This document shows positions 18,160 through 25,328 of a stretch of DNA of 64,000 nt, in pieces. Each line of letters begins with the position of its first letter. The stretch's first letter is position 1. Source of the DNA: Eubacteriales bacterium. Lineage in GTDB: Bacteria > Bacillota > Clostridia > Lachnospirales > Lachnospiraceae. Both the position numbers and the translations under genes were made by a program. The stretch lies in contig JAUNGC010000006.1 in the NCBI GenBank assembly GCA_030524745.1, positions 1-64,000 of the forward strand. The letters are read 5' to 3'. Under the pieces are notes generated by a model, which made no database searches, was not told where the DNA came from, and saw nothing but the letters and a program-made list of their open reading frames with translations.

Positions 18160-18250
18160 CCGCCCACTACTCGCAATAGTGAACGGCTGTGTAAAACAGT
18201 TGTCGTAATTATTTGAGGGTAGACCGTGTGTCTCTGCCTTTCCCTTTTCT
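18150..18250 (-). ncRNA. Antisense antitoxin RNA of the holin-like toxin
   Basis: A minus-strand promoter (see 18257-18285) would start an RNA near 18250 that runs leftward across the toxin hairpin and ends near 18150, about 100 bases long. It is complementary to the 3' end of the toxin mRNA, the usual layout of TxpA/RatA-like pairs. It is inferred from promoter, hairpin and family knowledge only. Confidence 0.55.
18158..18188. terminator. Shared hairpin at the 3' end of the toxin gene
   Basis: AGCCG (18158-18162) and CACTA (18165-18169) pair with TAGTG (18177-18181) and CGGCT (18184-18188). On the minus strand it is followed by TATTTTCTT, so it can end the antisense RNA; on the plus strand no U-run follows and the toxin mRNA may read on. 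Confidence 0.55.
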
Positions 18251-18256
18251 AATCTC

Positions 18257-18285
18257 AATATAGCATATCCGGCGGCAGGGCGCAA
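18257..18285 (-). promoter_or_regulatory. Promoter of the antisense RNA
   Basis: Read on the minus strand: TTGCGC (18285-18280), a 17-base spacer, then TATATT (18262-18257) preceded by TGC as an extended -10. It points toward the toxin gene, convergent with the toxin promoter. Confidence 0.6.
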
Positions 18286-18287
18286 GG

Positions 18288-18482
18288 TTATTCTTGATCT
18301 TTTACAATGGAAAGACGATAGGTGACATGGTGATCCTCAGACGGAGGATTCTCGAATACGTCCTCGTCGATTTCCAAAGTGGTCCTGTCATCCGTATAAA
18401 TTATTCCATCAATTAACTCTACCCGAATGAAGTCAGGGAGATTAAAGATATCCTGTACAGTGTATAAGCGTTTTTGTGCCAT
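18288..18482 (-). pseudogene. Uma2-family endonuclease N-terminal remnant
   Basis: A 64-residue frame whose first part (LYTVQDIFNLPDFIRVELIDG) matches the start of Uma2/PF05685 restriction-endonuclease-like proteins, normally about 180-200 residues. The similarity ends after about residue 29, and the catalytic core is missing. The rest (an acidic stretch ending in TYRLSIVKDQE) is not recognised. It may be a truncation joined to foreign sequence. No good ribosome site is visible. It overlaps the antisense promoter region and lies among other gene fragments. Confidence 0.45.
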
Positions 18483-18513
18483 AGGGAAATTCTTTTCTGC
18501 TATGGTTTCGGAA

Positions 18514-18579
18514 TTATTTTGCTGTGTCTTTGGTCATAGTTTCCTCAATAGCCCGAATAACAAAGCCGTTCATAGATTC
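18514..18579 (-). pseudogene. Ribbon-helix-helix antitoxin C-terminal remnant
   Basis: The minus strand reads MNGFVIRAIEETMTKDTAK then stop. This is the typical C-terminus of small Arc/HicB-type ribbon-helix-helix proteins of Lachnospiraceae (preceding Glu-Ser also present). An in-frame stop three codons before the Met shows that the N-terminal half has been lost. Confidence 0.5.
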
Positions 18580-18677
18580 TCCCTATAAACACAGACAAAG
18601 CAGGACAAAACGAAGAATATACTTTATTTATCAGCTTTTTTGCCATTTTTCAGAATGCAGATAAACCCACATAACCG

Positions 18678-18716
18678 TTGACAAAATATACCGGATTGTA
18701 CTAAAATAAGTACAAT
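18678..18716 (+). promoter_or_regulatory. ispE promoter with a 22-bp palindromic operator
   Basis: TTGACA (18678-18683) and TAAAAT (18702-18707) are 18 bases apart, about 75 bases before ispE. A palindrome ATTGTAC-N8-GTACAAT (18695-18716) covers the -10. The same palindrome, with the same 8-base centre spacing, occurs at 53900-53921 upstream of the candidate small RNA. The regulator is unknown. Confidence 0.65.
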
Positions 18717-18780
18717 CGGTGTATACAAAGTACAAAACAGCAGCCCAAGGAACGACGCGGCTGCGGAAAGAGGCTGTTTT

Positions 18781-19644
18781 ATGGAATCATTGCGCCTGAA
18801 TGCCATGGCGAAGATCAATCTGGGGCTTGATGTGTTGCGCCGCCGGGAGGACGGCTACCATGAAGTGAAAATGGTGATGCAGACCGTAGGCATTTGCGAT
18901 GAACTGGAGTTTACGAAGCTGACGGAAGATTGTATCCGCATTTCGACGGATAAAGAGGAACTTCCTTCGGACGGGAATAATTTGATTTACAGAGCGGCAA
19001 AACTGATGAAAGATACCTATGGGATCCGGGAAGGCGTGGCGGTGAAGCTGCAAAAGAACATTCCGATTGCGGCGGGCATGGCGGGCGGCAGCACGGACGC
19101 GGCCGCGACCATTCACGGCATGGACCGGATTTTCGGTTTGGGACTTTCTTTGGAAGAAAAACAGAGGCTGGGCGTGAAAATCGGCGCGGATGTGCCGTAT
19201 TGTCTGATGGGGGGGACGGCTCTTTCGGAAGGCATCGGCGAGGTGCTGACGGCGCTGCCGCAGGCGCCGGATGCTTTTCTGGTGGTGGCGAAGCCTGACA
19301 TCAATGTTTCCACGAAATTTGTATATGAAAATCTGCATGCCGACAGACTGACGTATCATCCGGATATCGACGGCATGGTGGAAAGCATCCGGAACGGCGA
19401 TTTAAAGGGAATCACGGACCGGATGGGAAATGTGCTGGAAACGGTGACAATAAAGCGCTATCCGGTCATTGCGGAAATGAAAGCGTTTCTGCTGCGGCAG
19501 GGAGCGATGAACGCGCTCATGAGCGGCAGCGGTCCTACGGTATTCGGCGTATTTGATAAAGAAGAGGACGCGCGCCGGGCGTATACGGCAATGGTAGAGC
19601 AGGGGAATTTTACAAAACAGGTTTTTTTGACAAAACTTATATAA
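18781..19644 (+). CDS. ispE: 4-diphosphocytidyl-2-C-methyl-D-erythritol kinase
   Basis: A 287-residue GHMP-family kinase that phosphorylates CDP-methylerythritol in the MEP isoprenoid pathway. The N-terminal AMAKINLGLDVLRRREDGYHEV, the ATP-binding glycine loop PIAAGMAGGSTDAAAT and the C-terminal MSGSGPTVFG motif are all present. GAAAGAGG precedes the ATG. It heads a cluster with a GntR regulator, a small membrane protein, murI and a DUF1934 gene. Its promoter carries a 22-bp palindrome over the -10, which suggests control by a dedicated dimeric regulator. Confidence 0.96.
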   Translation: MESLRLNAMAKINLGLDVLRRREDGYHEVKMVMQTVGICDELEFTKLTEDCIRISTDKEELPSDGNNLIYRAAKLMKDTYGIREGVAVKLQKNIPIAAGMAGGSTDAAATIHGMDRIFGLGLSLEEKQRLGVKIGADVPYCLMGGTALSEGIGEVLTALPQAPDAFLVVAKPDINVSTKFVYENLHADRLTYHPDIDGMVESIRNGDLKGITDRMGNVLETVTIKRYPVIAEMKAFLLRQGAMNALMSGSGPTVFGVFDKEEDARRAYTAMVEQGNFTKQVFLTKLI

Positions 19645-19710
19645 CAGGGCAGCGGTTTGACCATGCGGTCCGGCTGAAAATCGGACCGATATACGCTGAC
19701 GGGGGTAAGG

Positions 19711-20391
19711 ATGAACGAATTTGGGAAACAGAATGAAAACGCATATCTTCCGCTGAGGGACGTGGTGTTTAATACGTTGCGGCAGAGCATTTTGACCGGG
19801 GAACTGGAACCGGGAGAGCGCTTGATGGAGATTCATCTGGCGGATAAGCTGGGCGTATCCCGGACGCCGATCCGGGAAGCGATCCGAAAGCTGGAGTTGG
19901 AAGGACTGGTGACAATGATTCCGCGCAGAGGTGCGGAAGTGGCGCAGATCACGGAGAAGAATCTGCGGGAAGTGCTGGAAGTGCGCCGTGCCCTGGACGC
20001 TTTGGCGGTGGAACTGGCCTGCGACCGGATTACCGGAAAGGACCTGCAGCGGTTAAAACAGGCCTGCGAGCATTTTGAGGCGGTGACGAAAAAGGGAGAC
20101 GCCAATCAGGTGGCCCGTGCGGACGTAGCGTTTCATGACATCATTCTGGCGGCCAGCGGCAATGATAAGCTTGTGCAGATGATCGGTAACTTTTCCCAGC
20201 AGATGTACAGGTATCGGCTTGAATATGTGAAGGACGAGAGCAACTATGAACAGTTGATTGCGGAGCATCGCCGCATTTATGAGGCGATTCGGGACAAAGA
20301 CCGGGAAAACGGAGCAAACGCGATCAAGGTTCACATCGATAATCAGGAAAAAGCGGTGATTCGCATGATTTCGGAAAGAAAAAGAAAATAA
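19711..20391 (+). CDS. GntR-family (FadR/FCD) transcriptional regulator
   Basis: A 226-residue one-component regulator. The N-terminal winged helix (about residues 12-75, LRQSILTGELEPGERLMEIHLADKLGVSRTPIREAIRKLE read in parts) is the GntR DNA-binding signature. Residues 85-215 form the all-helical FCD ligand domain with Asp and His residues that often bind a metal (DVAFHDIILAASGN, EHRRIYEAI). GGGGGTAAGG precedes the ATG. It lies 66 bases after ispE and probably shares its transcript. Whether it reads the palindrome at the ispE promoter is open; GntR sites are usually palindromes. Confidence 0.88.
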   Translation: MNEFGKQNENAYLPLRDVVFNTLRQSILTGELEPGERLMEIHLADKLGVSRTPIREAIRKLELEGLVTMIPRRGAEVAQITEKNLREVLEVRRALDALAVELACDRITGKDLQRLKQACEHFEAVTKKGDANQVARADVAFHDIILAASGNDKLVQMIGNFSQQMYRYRLEYVKDESNYEQLIAEHRRIYEAIRDKDRENGANAIKVHIDNQEKAVIRMISERKRK

Positions 20392-20485
20392 CCGGCGGAA
20401 TGAATAAGAGGCACGCAGATTGACCATGCTTTCAGTAAAATCAGATGTGGCGCAAAGGCTATTGGCGGCACAGGACAGGGGCAGT

Positions 20486-20743
20486 ATGGAAAAAAATTTG
20501 CGTGCCGGTATTTTATTTTTGACAATTGCGATGTTCTGGGGGATAATATACCCACAATATGTATTAACGGAAGATATGTATCAGGTGACGGAAAACGGTC
20601 GGGAAGTCCCCCGGGATTGCGCGGCGGACTATGAACGGATTCTGTCTGCAAAACGGGGAGAAGTGGGAATCCGTTTTGCGCTGTTTGACCGAATAGAAGA
20701 ATGGTTTGGAGAGAAAAATAACGATGAGCAGGATAGAGAATGA
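20486..20743 (+). CDS. Small single-pass membrane protein
   Basis: An 85-residue protein of unknown function with one hydrophobic segment (about residues 5-24, LRAGILFLTIAMFWGIIYP), followed by an extracytoplasmic or cytosolic acidic tail. It has no recognised domain. The start at 20486 follows AGGGGC; an in-frame TTG at 20420 would give a longer form. It overlaps the beginning of murI by 20 bases, so it belongs to the ispE-murI operon. Similar small membrane proteins beside murI are found in clostridia, but no role is known to me. Confidence 0.5.
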   Translation: MEKNLRAGILFLTIAMFWGIIYPQYVLTEDMYQVTENGREVPRDCAADYERILSAKRGEVGIRFALFDRIEEWFGEKNNDEQDRE

Positions 20744-21563
20744 ATCAAAGCTGGATATGCCGATCGGCGTCTTTGATTCCGGGGTCGGAGGACTGACGGT
20801 CGTGAGAGAGATCATGCGTCAGATTCCGAACGAGAGAATCGTCTACTTCGGAGATACGGCGAGAGTTCCCTACGGCAGTAAGTCAAAGGAGACGGTCACC
20901 CGCTATTCCAGACAGATTGTGCGTTTTTTGCAGACGATGCATGTAAAGGCGATCGTGGTGGCGTGCAACACAGCCAGCGCCTATGCGCTGGATGAACTGG
21001 AGAAAGAGATCGATATTCCGGTCATCGGCGTGGTGAAACCAGGCGCAAAGGTGGCGGCGGACGCAACCAGAAACGGGCGTATCGGGGTGATTGCAACCGC
21101 CGCCACCATAGGAAGCGGCGTATACACTACATATATCAGGCAGATAAAATCAGATGTGGATGTGATCGGCAAGGCGTGTCCGCTTTTTGTGCCGTTAGTG
21201 GAGGAAGGACTCTGGCAGGATCCTGTGACGGATGAGATTGCCATGCGTTATCTGAGCGAACTGATCGACATTGATATTGACACGTTGATTTTGGGTTGTA
21301 CGCATTATCCGCTGATCCGTTCTACGGTGGGGAAAATTATGGGAGATCACGTGACACTGGTCAATCCCGCGTACGAAACTGCGAGGGAATTAAAGGAACT
21401 TCTGATGGAAAAAGGTTTGTTTAATCCGGTGCCCCCCAGCCTTGGAACGAACAAATATCAGTTTTTTGTCAGCGATGGCGCGCAGCAGTTCATTCATTTT
21501 GCAAATTCCATCATCAAGTACGGAATTCTGAGCGCAAAGGTTGTAAATATTGAGGATTATTGA
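20724..21563 (+). CDS. murI: Glutamate racemase
   Basis: A 279-residue cofactor-independent racemase that makes D-glutamate for peptidoglycan. Both catalytic cysteines are seen in their conserved contexts, ACNTASA and LGCTHYPLI, with IGVFDSGVGGLTVVREI at the N-terminus and the Asp/Ser and GDTARVPYGSKS loops. The start at 20724 follows GGAGAG by about 10 bases; an ATG six codons earlier is also in frame. It overlaps the preceding small membrane gene, and its stop abuts the DUF1934 gene, implying cotranscription. Confidence 0.95.
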   Translation: MSRIENESKLDMPIGVFDSGVGGLTVVREIMRQIPNERIVYFGDTARVPYGSKSKETVTRYSRQIVRFLQTMHVKAIVVACNTASAYALDELEKEIDIPVIGVVKPGAKVAADATRNGRIGVIATAATIGSGVYTTYIRQIKSDVDVIGKACPLFVPLVEEGLWQDPVTDEIAMRYLSELIDIDIDTLILGCTHYPLIRSTVGKIMGDHVTLVNPAYETARELKELLMEKGLFNPVPPSLGTNKYQFFVSDGAQQFIHFANSIIKYGILSAKVVNIEDY

Positions 21564-21565
21564 AT

Positions 21566-22009
21566 ATGACGAAAGATGTGTTGATTTCTGTCCGCGGACT
21601 TCAGTTTCCGGAAGGAGACGCAGGGGATGACATCGAAACCGTGCAGCAGGGAGAATATTATTTCCGCAACGGAAGTCATTTCCTGCTGTTTGACGAATAT
21701 ATGGAGGGGTTTCGGGAACCGGTCAGTACACTGCTCCGTTTGAAAGAGAAAGAACTGACGCTGACCAAAAAGGGGCTTTTGAATGTACAGATGTTTTTTG
21801 AAGAAAACAAAAAAAATCTGAGCCAATACCGGACGCCCTACGGCACGATGCTGATCGGTCTGGATACCGGCAGAGTGGAATCCGTGATAAAAGAGCATGA
21901 ACTGCATCTGGAAGTGGATTATGTGCTGGAAGCCAACTATCAGTATGTGGCGGATTGCCATATTGTGATAGACGCCCGGGAAAAAGGAAGCGGTTTGGTT
22001 TTACAATGA
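21566..22009 (+). CDS. DUF1934 (YwiB-like) protein
   Basis: A 147-residue protein of the DUF1934/YwiB family, a lipocalin-like beta-barrel of unknown function. The pattern of strands (VLISVRGLQ, GEYYFRNGSHFLLFDEY, LTLTKKG, YGTMLIGLDTGRV, LHLEVDYVLEANYQYVADC) matches the family along its whole length. ATG 21566 is preferred over a TTG two codons earlier that overlaps the murI stop. It is the last gene of the ispE-murI cluster. Family members often lie next to cell-wall or argS genes, which gives no firm role. Confidence 0.85.
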   Translation: MTKDVLISVRGLQFPEGDAGDDIETVQQGEYYFRNGSHFLLFDEYMEGFREPVSTLLRLKEKELTLTKKGLLNVQMFFEENKKNLSQYRTPYGTMLIGLDTGRVESVIKEHELHLEVDYVLEANYQYVADCHIVIDAREKGSGLVLQ

Positions 22010-22028
22010 CGGTATTTTGTGTTATTCT
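22000..22028 (+). promoter_or_regulatory. Promoter of the xpaC-telA operon
   Basis: TTTACA (22000-22005) and TATTCT (22023-22028) are 17 bases apart, with TGT forming an extended -10. It overlaps the end of the DUF1934 gene and gives a leader of about 95 bases that contains a CTGTC-AAAGA-GACAG hairpin (near 22087-22101). Confidence 0.5.
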
Positions 22029-22127
22029 ACGATAAGAAGGCTGCGGCTGACAGCGGCGGCTAAAAGTTGAGCAGGAATTGGCGCGTCTGTCAAAGAGACA
22101 GGAAGGCGGCGCGTAAGAGGCTGGATG

Positions 22128-23501
22128 ATGAGCGAGAAACAGGACTTTTCCGAAATCGGGGACAGAATCCGCAATGCGCTGCAGGATGCGGTGGAGAGCG
22201 GAGATTTCGGACAGATTAACGGTATAGTGACCGATACGGTGAACGGCGCGATGGATGAGGTGCGCCGACAGGTGAATCAGGCCCATGAGCGGATTAACAG
22301 GCCCTTTGACAGCCGTGAGAAAGGCAATGAAGGGCAGGGCGGCGCAGGAGGCGCGGGCGGCTTTGATTTTTCGTCCCGGTATCGCGGAAAAAGCGCCCAT
22401 TATCCCCGCAGGACGATGTACGCGAGCCAAAGGCAGGCCGAAAGACAACAGGCTGTAAACAAAGAGGCGCAGCCTGCAAATGCGGGGGAAGGAAGCCTGC
22501 GCACATACGCGGCAGGCGCGCAGAGCAGACTCCCCTCCAGATTTTTTAACAGAAACGGTAAGGTGGCCGGAATTCTCCTGACAGTATTCGGCGGCATTGG
22601 TATGGGCTGCTTCGGATTGCTGGAATTAGGATTTTTGATCGTGTTGATTGTGGCGCCGCAGTTGGATGTGGCATTGTTTAATATTCTGTTTCTGGCGCTG
22701 ACCGGCGGGTTCGGTATCATGCTGGGAAAGGGCTGCGGGCTGCAGGGACGTCTGAAACGGGCGGAACGCTATATGAGGCTGGCGGGACAGAAGATGTATC
22801 TGGAACTGGAAGAACTGGCGGCAAGGACCGGACAGAGCCTGCGCAGGGTGCGAAAAGATGTGAAATGCATGTTAAACGCCGGAATTTTTCCGGAAGGACA
22901 TTTGGATGCACAGGAAAAGATGCTGGTCCTGAACGACGAGACATGGCAGCAATATCTTTTGACGCAAAAGGAATGGGAAAACCGCCGGGCGCTGGAACAG
23001 GAGCAGAAGCAAAGCGACGCTGCGGAGGAAGGCGCGGATCTGACGGCGGAACAGCAGATCGAAAGAGAAGGGCGTTCCTATATGGAAAGGCTGAGGCAGC
23101 TAAATGTGGAGATTCCGGGAGAAGTGATTTCCAACAAGCTGTATCAGCTTGATTACCTGCTGCAACGGATTTTTATGGTGCTGAAAGAACATCCGGAAAA
23201 ATGTCCGCAGATGCGCAAGTTTATGGATTATTATCTGCCGACCACTGTAAAACTTGTGGAATCTTATGCGGATTTTGATAAGGCCGGAGTCCAGGGAGAC
23301 AATATCCGGGGAGCAAAGGCGGAAATCGAGAAAACCATGGACACCATCAATCAGGCGTTTGAAAAGCTGCTGGACGATATGTACCAGGACGCGGCTTTTG
23401 AGGCAGCCGCCGACGCGCAGGTGCTGAAGACCGTGCTGGCGCAGGACGGTTATATGAAGAGCGAATTTTCGACAAACAGAGAAGAGGAGAGGGATAAGTA
23501 A
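22128..23501 (+). CDS. XpaC-like 5-bromo-4-chloroindolyl phosphate hydrolysis family protein
   Basis: A 457-residue protein of the XpaC family. The N-terminal 140 residues are hydrophilic and rich in Gln, Arg and Gly; two membrane segments follow (about 143-172 and 178-198). The C-terminal half is a helical cytosolic domain (EIPGEVISNKLYQLDYLLQRIF, YYLPTTVKLVESYADFDK) that is conserved in the family. XpaC proteins are commonly paired with TelA, as here, in operons linked to tellurite or toxic anion tolerance; the name derives from an indirect phenotype. AAGAGG precedes ATG 22128 (22125 is also an ATG). Confidence 0.82.
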   Translation: MSEKQDFSEIGDRIRNALQDAVESGDFGQINGIVTDTVNGAMDEVRRQVNQAHERINRPFDSREKGNEGQGGAGGAGGFDFSSRYRGKSAHYPRRTMYASQRQAERQQAVNKEAQPANAGEGSLRTYAAGAQSRLPSRFFNRNGKVAGILLTVFGGIGMGCFGLLELGFLIVLIVAPQLDVALFNILFLALTGGFGIMLGKGCGLQGRLKRAERYMRLAGQKMYLELEELAARTGQSLRRVRKDVKCMLNAGIFPEGHLDAQEKMLVLNDETWQQYLLTQKEWENRRALEQEQKQSDAAEEGADLTAEQQIEREGRSYMERLRQLNVEIPGEVISNKLYQLDYLLQRIFMVLKEHPEKCPQMRKFMDYYLPTTVKLVESYADFDKAGVQGDNIRGAKAEIEKTMDTINQAFEKLLDDMYQDAAFEAAADAQVLKTVLAQDGYMKSEFSTNREEERDK

Positions 23502-24671
23502 ATGAGTGAAGACATCGAATTGATGCTGCAGGAAGCGCCCACGCTGACGCTGGAGCCTTTTGGAGAAGAAAAGCAGGAAATGACGGCGGCAGTGAAGACA
23601 GAAACGGAAGTGTCCGCGGCGGCGGAGGAGAAGGAAAGGCTCAAAGGGATTCTGACGCCGGCGGAGCAGAAGCAGGTGGACGCCTTTGTGAAGCAGATTG
23701 ACATTACCAATTCCCAGGTAGTGCTGCAGTATGGAGCCAGTTCGCAGAAAAAAATTGCGGATTTTTCAGAGACGGCTCTGGGGAATGTGCGCACAAAAGA
23801 TCTGGGAGAGATCGGCAATGAACTGGCGTCGGTCGTATCAGAATTAAAGAGCATTGACGACGAAGAGGAGGAAAAGGGATTCCTCGGTATCTTTAAGAAA
23901 AATGCCAATAAGCTGGAAAATATGAAGGCCAGATACGCAAAGGCAGAAGTGAATGTAAACCGTATCTGCAAGGTCCTGGAAGGACACCAGATTCAGCTTT
24001 TGAAGGACGCGGCAATGTTAGATCAGATGTATCAACTGAATCTGAACTATTATAAAGAATTATCCATGTATATTCTGGCCGGAAAACAGAAGCTGGAAGA
24101 AGTAAGGACAAAAGAACTTCCCGCGCTTCTTGCACGGGCGGAGGAAAGCGGTCTGCCGGAGGATACGCAGAAAGCCAAGGACATGGCGGAACTTTGCAAC
24201 CGTTTTGAGAAGAAGGTCTATGATCTGGAACTGACCAGAACGGTTGCCATGCAGATGGCGCCCCAGATCCGCCTGATTCAGAGCAATGATACGGTGATGT
24301 CAGAAAAAATCCAGTCCACGCTGGTGAATACGATTCCGCTGTGGAAAAGCCAGATGGTGCTGGCAATCGGCGTGAATCATTCCGCGCAGGCGGCGAAGGC
24401 CCAGCGGGAAGTGAGCGATATGACAAACGAACTGCTTAAGAAGAATGCGGAAGCGCTGAAGATTGCGACCGTGGAGACGGCAAGAGAGGCCGAACGGGGC
24501 ATTGTGGATATTGAAACCTTAAAGCAGACGAACGAGACGCTGATTTCCACGCTGGACGAAGTGATGCAGATTCAGGAAGAGGGACGCAGCAAGCGCAGAG
24601 AAGCGGAAGCGGAACTTACACAGATTGAAGATGCGATGCGCGCGAAACTGATGGAAATGAGCAAAAGGTGA
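23502..24671 (+). CDS. Toxic anion resistance protein, TelA family
   Basis: A 389-residue soluble, mostly helical protein of the TelA/KlaA family. Members increase tolerance to tellurite and some cell-wall agents by an unknown mechanism. Conserved pieces are VDAFVKQIDITNSQVVLQYGA, GFLGIFKK, TVAMQMAPQIRLIQSND and IPLWKSQMVLAIGVNHS. The first codon follows the xpaC stop immediately, so the two are translationally linked. A small zinc-ribbon gene follows 90 bases later. The operon structure supports a membrane-stress role rather than a specific ion pump. Confidence 0.9.
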   Translation: MSEDIELMLQEAPTLTLEPFGEEKQEMTAAVKTETEVSAAAEEKERLKGILTPAEQKQVDAFVKQIDITNSQVVLQYGASSQKKIADFSETALGNVRTKDLGEIGNELASVVSELKSIDDEEEEKGFLGIFKKNANKLENMKARYAKAEVNVNRICKVLEGHQIQLLKDAAMLDQMYQLNLNYYKELSMYILAGKQKLEEVRTKELPALLARAEESGLPEDTQKAKDMAELCNRFEKKVYDLELTRTVAMQMAPQIRLIQSNDTVMSEKIQSTLVNTIPLWKSQMVLAIGVNHSAQAAKAQREVSDMTNELLKKNAEALKIATVETAREAERGIVDIETLKQTNETLISTLDEVMQIQEEGRSKRREAEAELTQIEDAMRAKLMEMSKR

Positions 24672-24761
24672 GGGAATACCCTGTGAAAGGTTTCCATATC
24701 TTATGGCGGGGGACAGGGAAAAAATGATGTGACAGGCCGGAAGGCGGAAAGGGAGTACGGT

Positions 24762-25232
24762 ATGGATTTTTTTGAAAAAATGGGCGAAACAATTTCCACA
24801 AGAGGAAAAGAAGCGGCGCAGAAAGCAAAAGATGTTGCGGATCTGGCGAGACTGAACGCGCAGGCAGGACAACTGGAAGGAAAAATCAAAACCTATTATC
24901 AGATCATCGGCGAGAAGGTTTATCAGAGCGAAAAGGATCAGGATCATTCCGGGCTGGAAGCGGAATTTGATCTGATTAACGACGCTTTTGCGGAGATCGG
25001 CAAAATCAGAAAACAGATTTCTGAGATCAAGGGAACAAAGGCATGCGCGGAATGTAAGGCGGAAGTGGATATCGCATTTCCTTTCTGCCCGCACTGCGGC
25101 ACAAAATTTGAAGAAGAGTCTGAGGCAGAAAGCTGCGAAGCGGGTCCGGAAGAGGAGACCTGCGGAGAAGAAGCCGGCGAAGCTTGCACAGAGGAAGTTT
25201 GCGAAACATGCGAAGAGGAAGCATGCGATTAA
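24762..25232 (+). CDS. Zinc-ribbon protein with an acidic Cys-rich tail
   Basis: A 156-residue protein. Residues 1-80 are helical with coiled-coil character (KMGETISTRGKEAAQKAKDVADLARLNAQ read in parts). Residues 88-108 form a zinc ribbon (CAEC, then CPHC). The last 45 residues are almost only Glu, Cys, Ala and Gly, with Cys every 4-6 residues inside EE pairs (for example EACTEEVCETCEEEACD). GGGAG precedes ATG 24762. It follows telA and probably belongs to the same operon. The tail could bind metal or tellurite-type anions; that is inference only. Confidence 0.7.
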   Translation: MDFFEKMGETISTRGKEAAQKAKDVADLARLNAQAGQLEGKIKTYYQIIGEKVYQSEKDQDHSGLEAEFDLINDAFAEIGKIRKQISEIKGTKACAECKAEVDIAFPFCPHCGTKFEEESEAESCEAGPEEETCGEEAGEACTEEVCETCEEEACD

Positions 25233-25255
25233 CGGTTATATAGAGATGTGATCAG

Positions 25256-25301
25256 AACGGCACTTTTCCGATACCGAAGGTAGAGAGGGAAAAGTGCCGT
25301 T
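25256..25301 (+). terminator. Long hairpin after the zinc-ribbon gene
   Basis: AACGGCACTTTTCC (25256-25269) pairs perfectly with GGAAAAGTGCCGTT (25288-25301). No U-run follows, so termination may need the factor Rho or the hairpin may separate two expression units. Confidence 0.55.
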
Positions 25302-25328
25302 GCAGATTCGGAAATTGAGGAAGCAAAT

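Larger units (their letters stand above)
18002..18226. repeat. 12-bp inverted repeat bracketing the toxin gene
   Basis: CGGTCTACCCTC at 18002-18013 is exactly complementary to GAGGGTAGACCG at 18215-18226. The first copy lies near the 5' end of the predicted toxin mRNA; the second lies beyond the toxin hairpin and inside the predicted 5' part of the antisense RNA. It would permit a 5'-3' closure of a full-length toxin transcript. Confidence 0.6.

Noticed and set aside
17836-18285. 149-codon minus-strand open frame in the accessory patch
   Set aside because: It runs antisense through the toxin gene and its promoter and has no family features or ribosome site.
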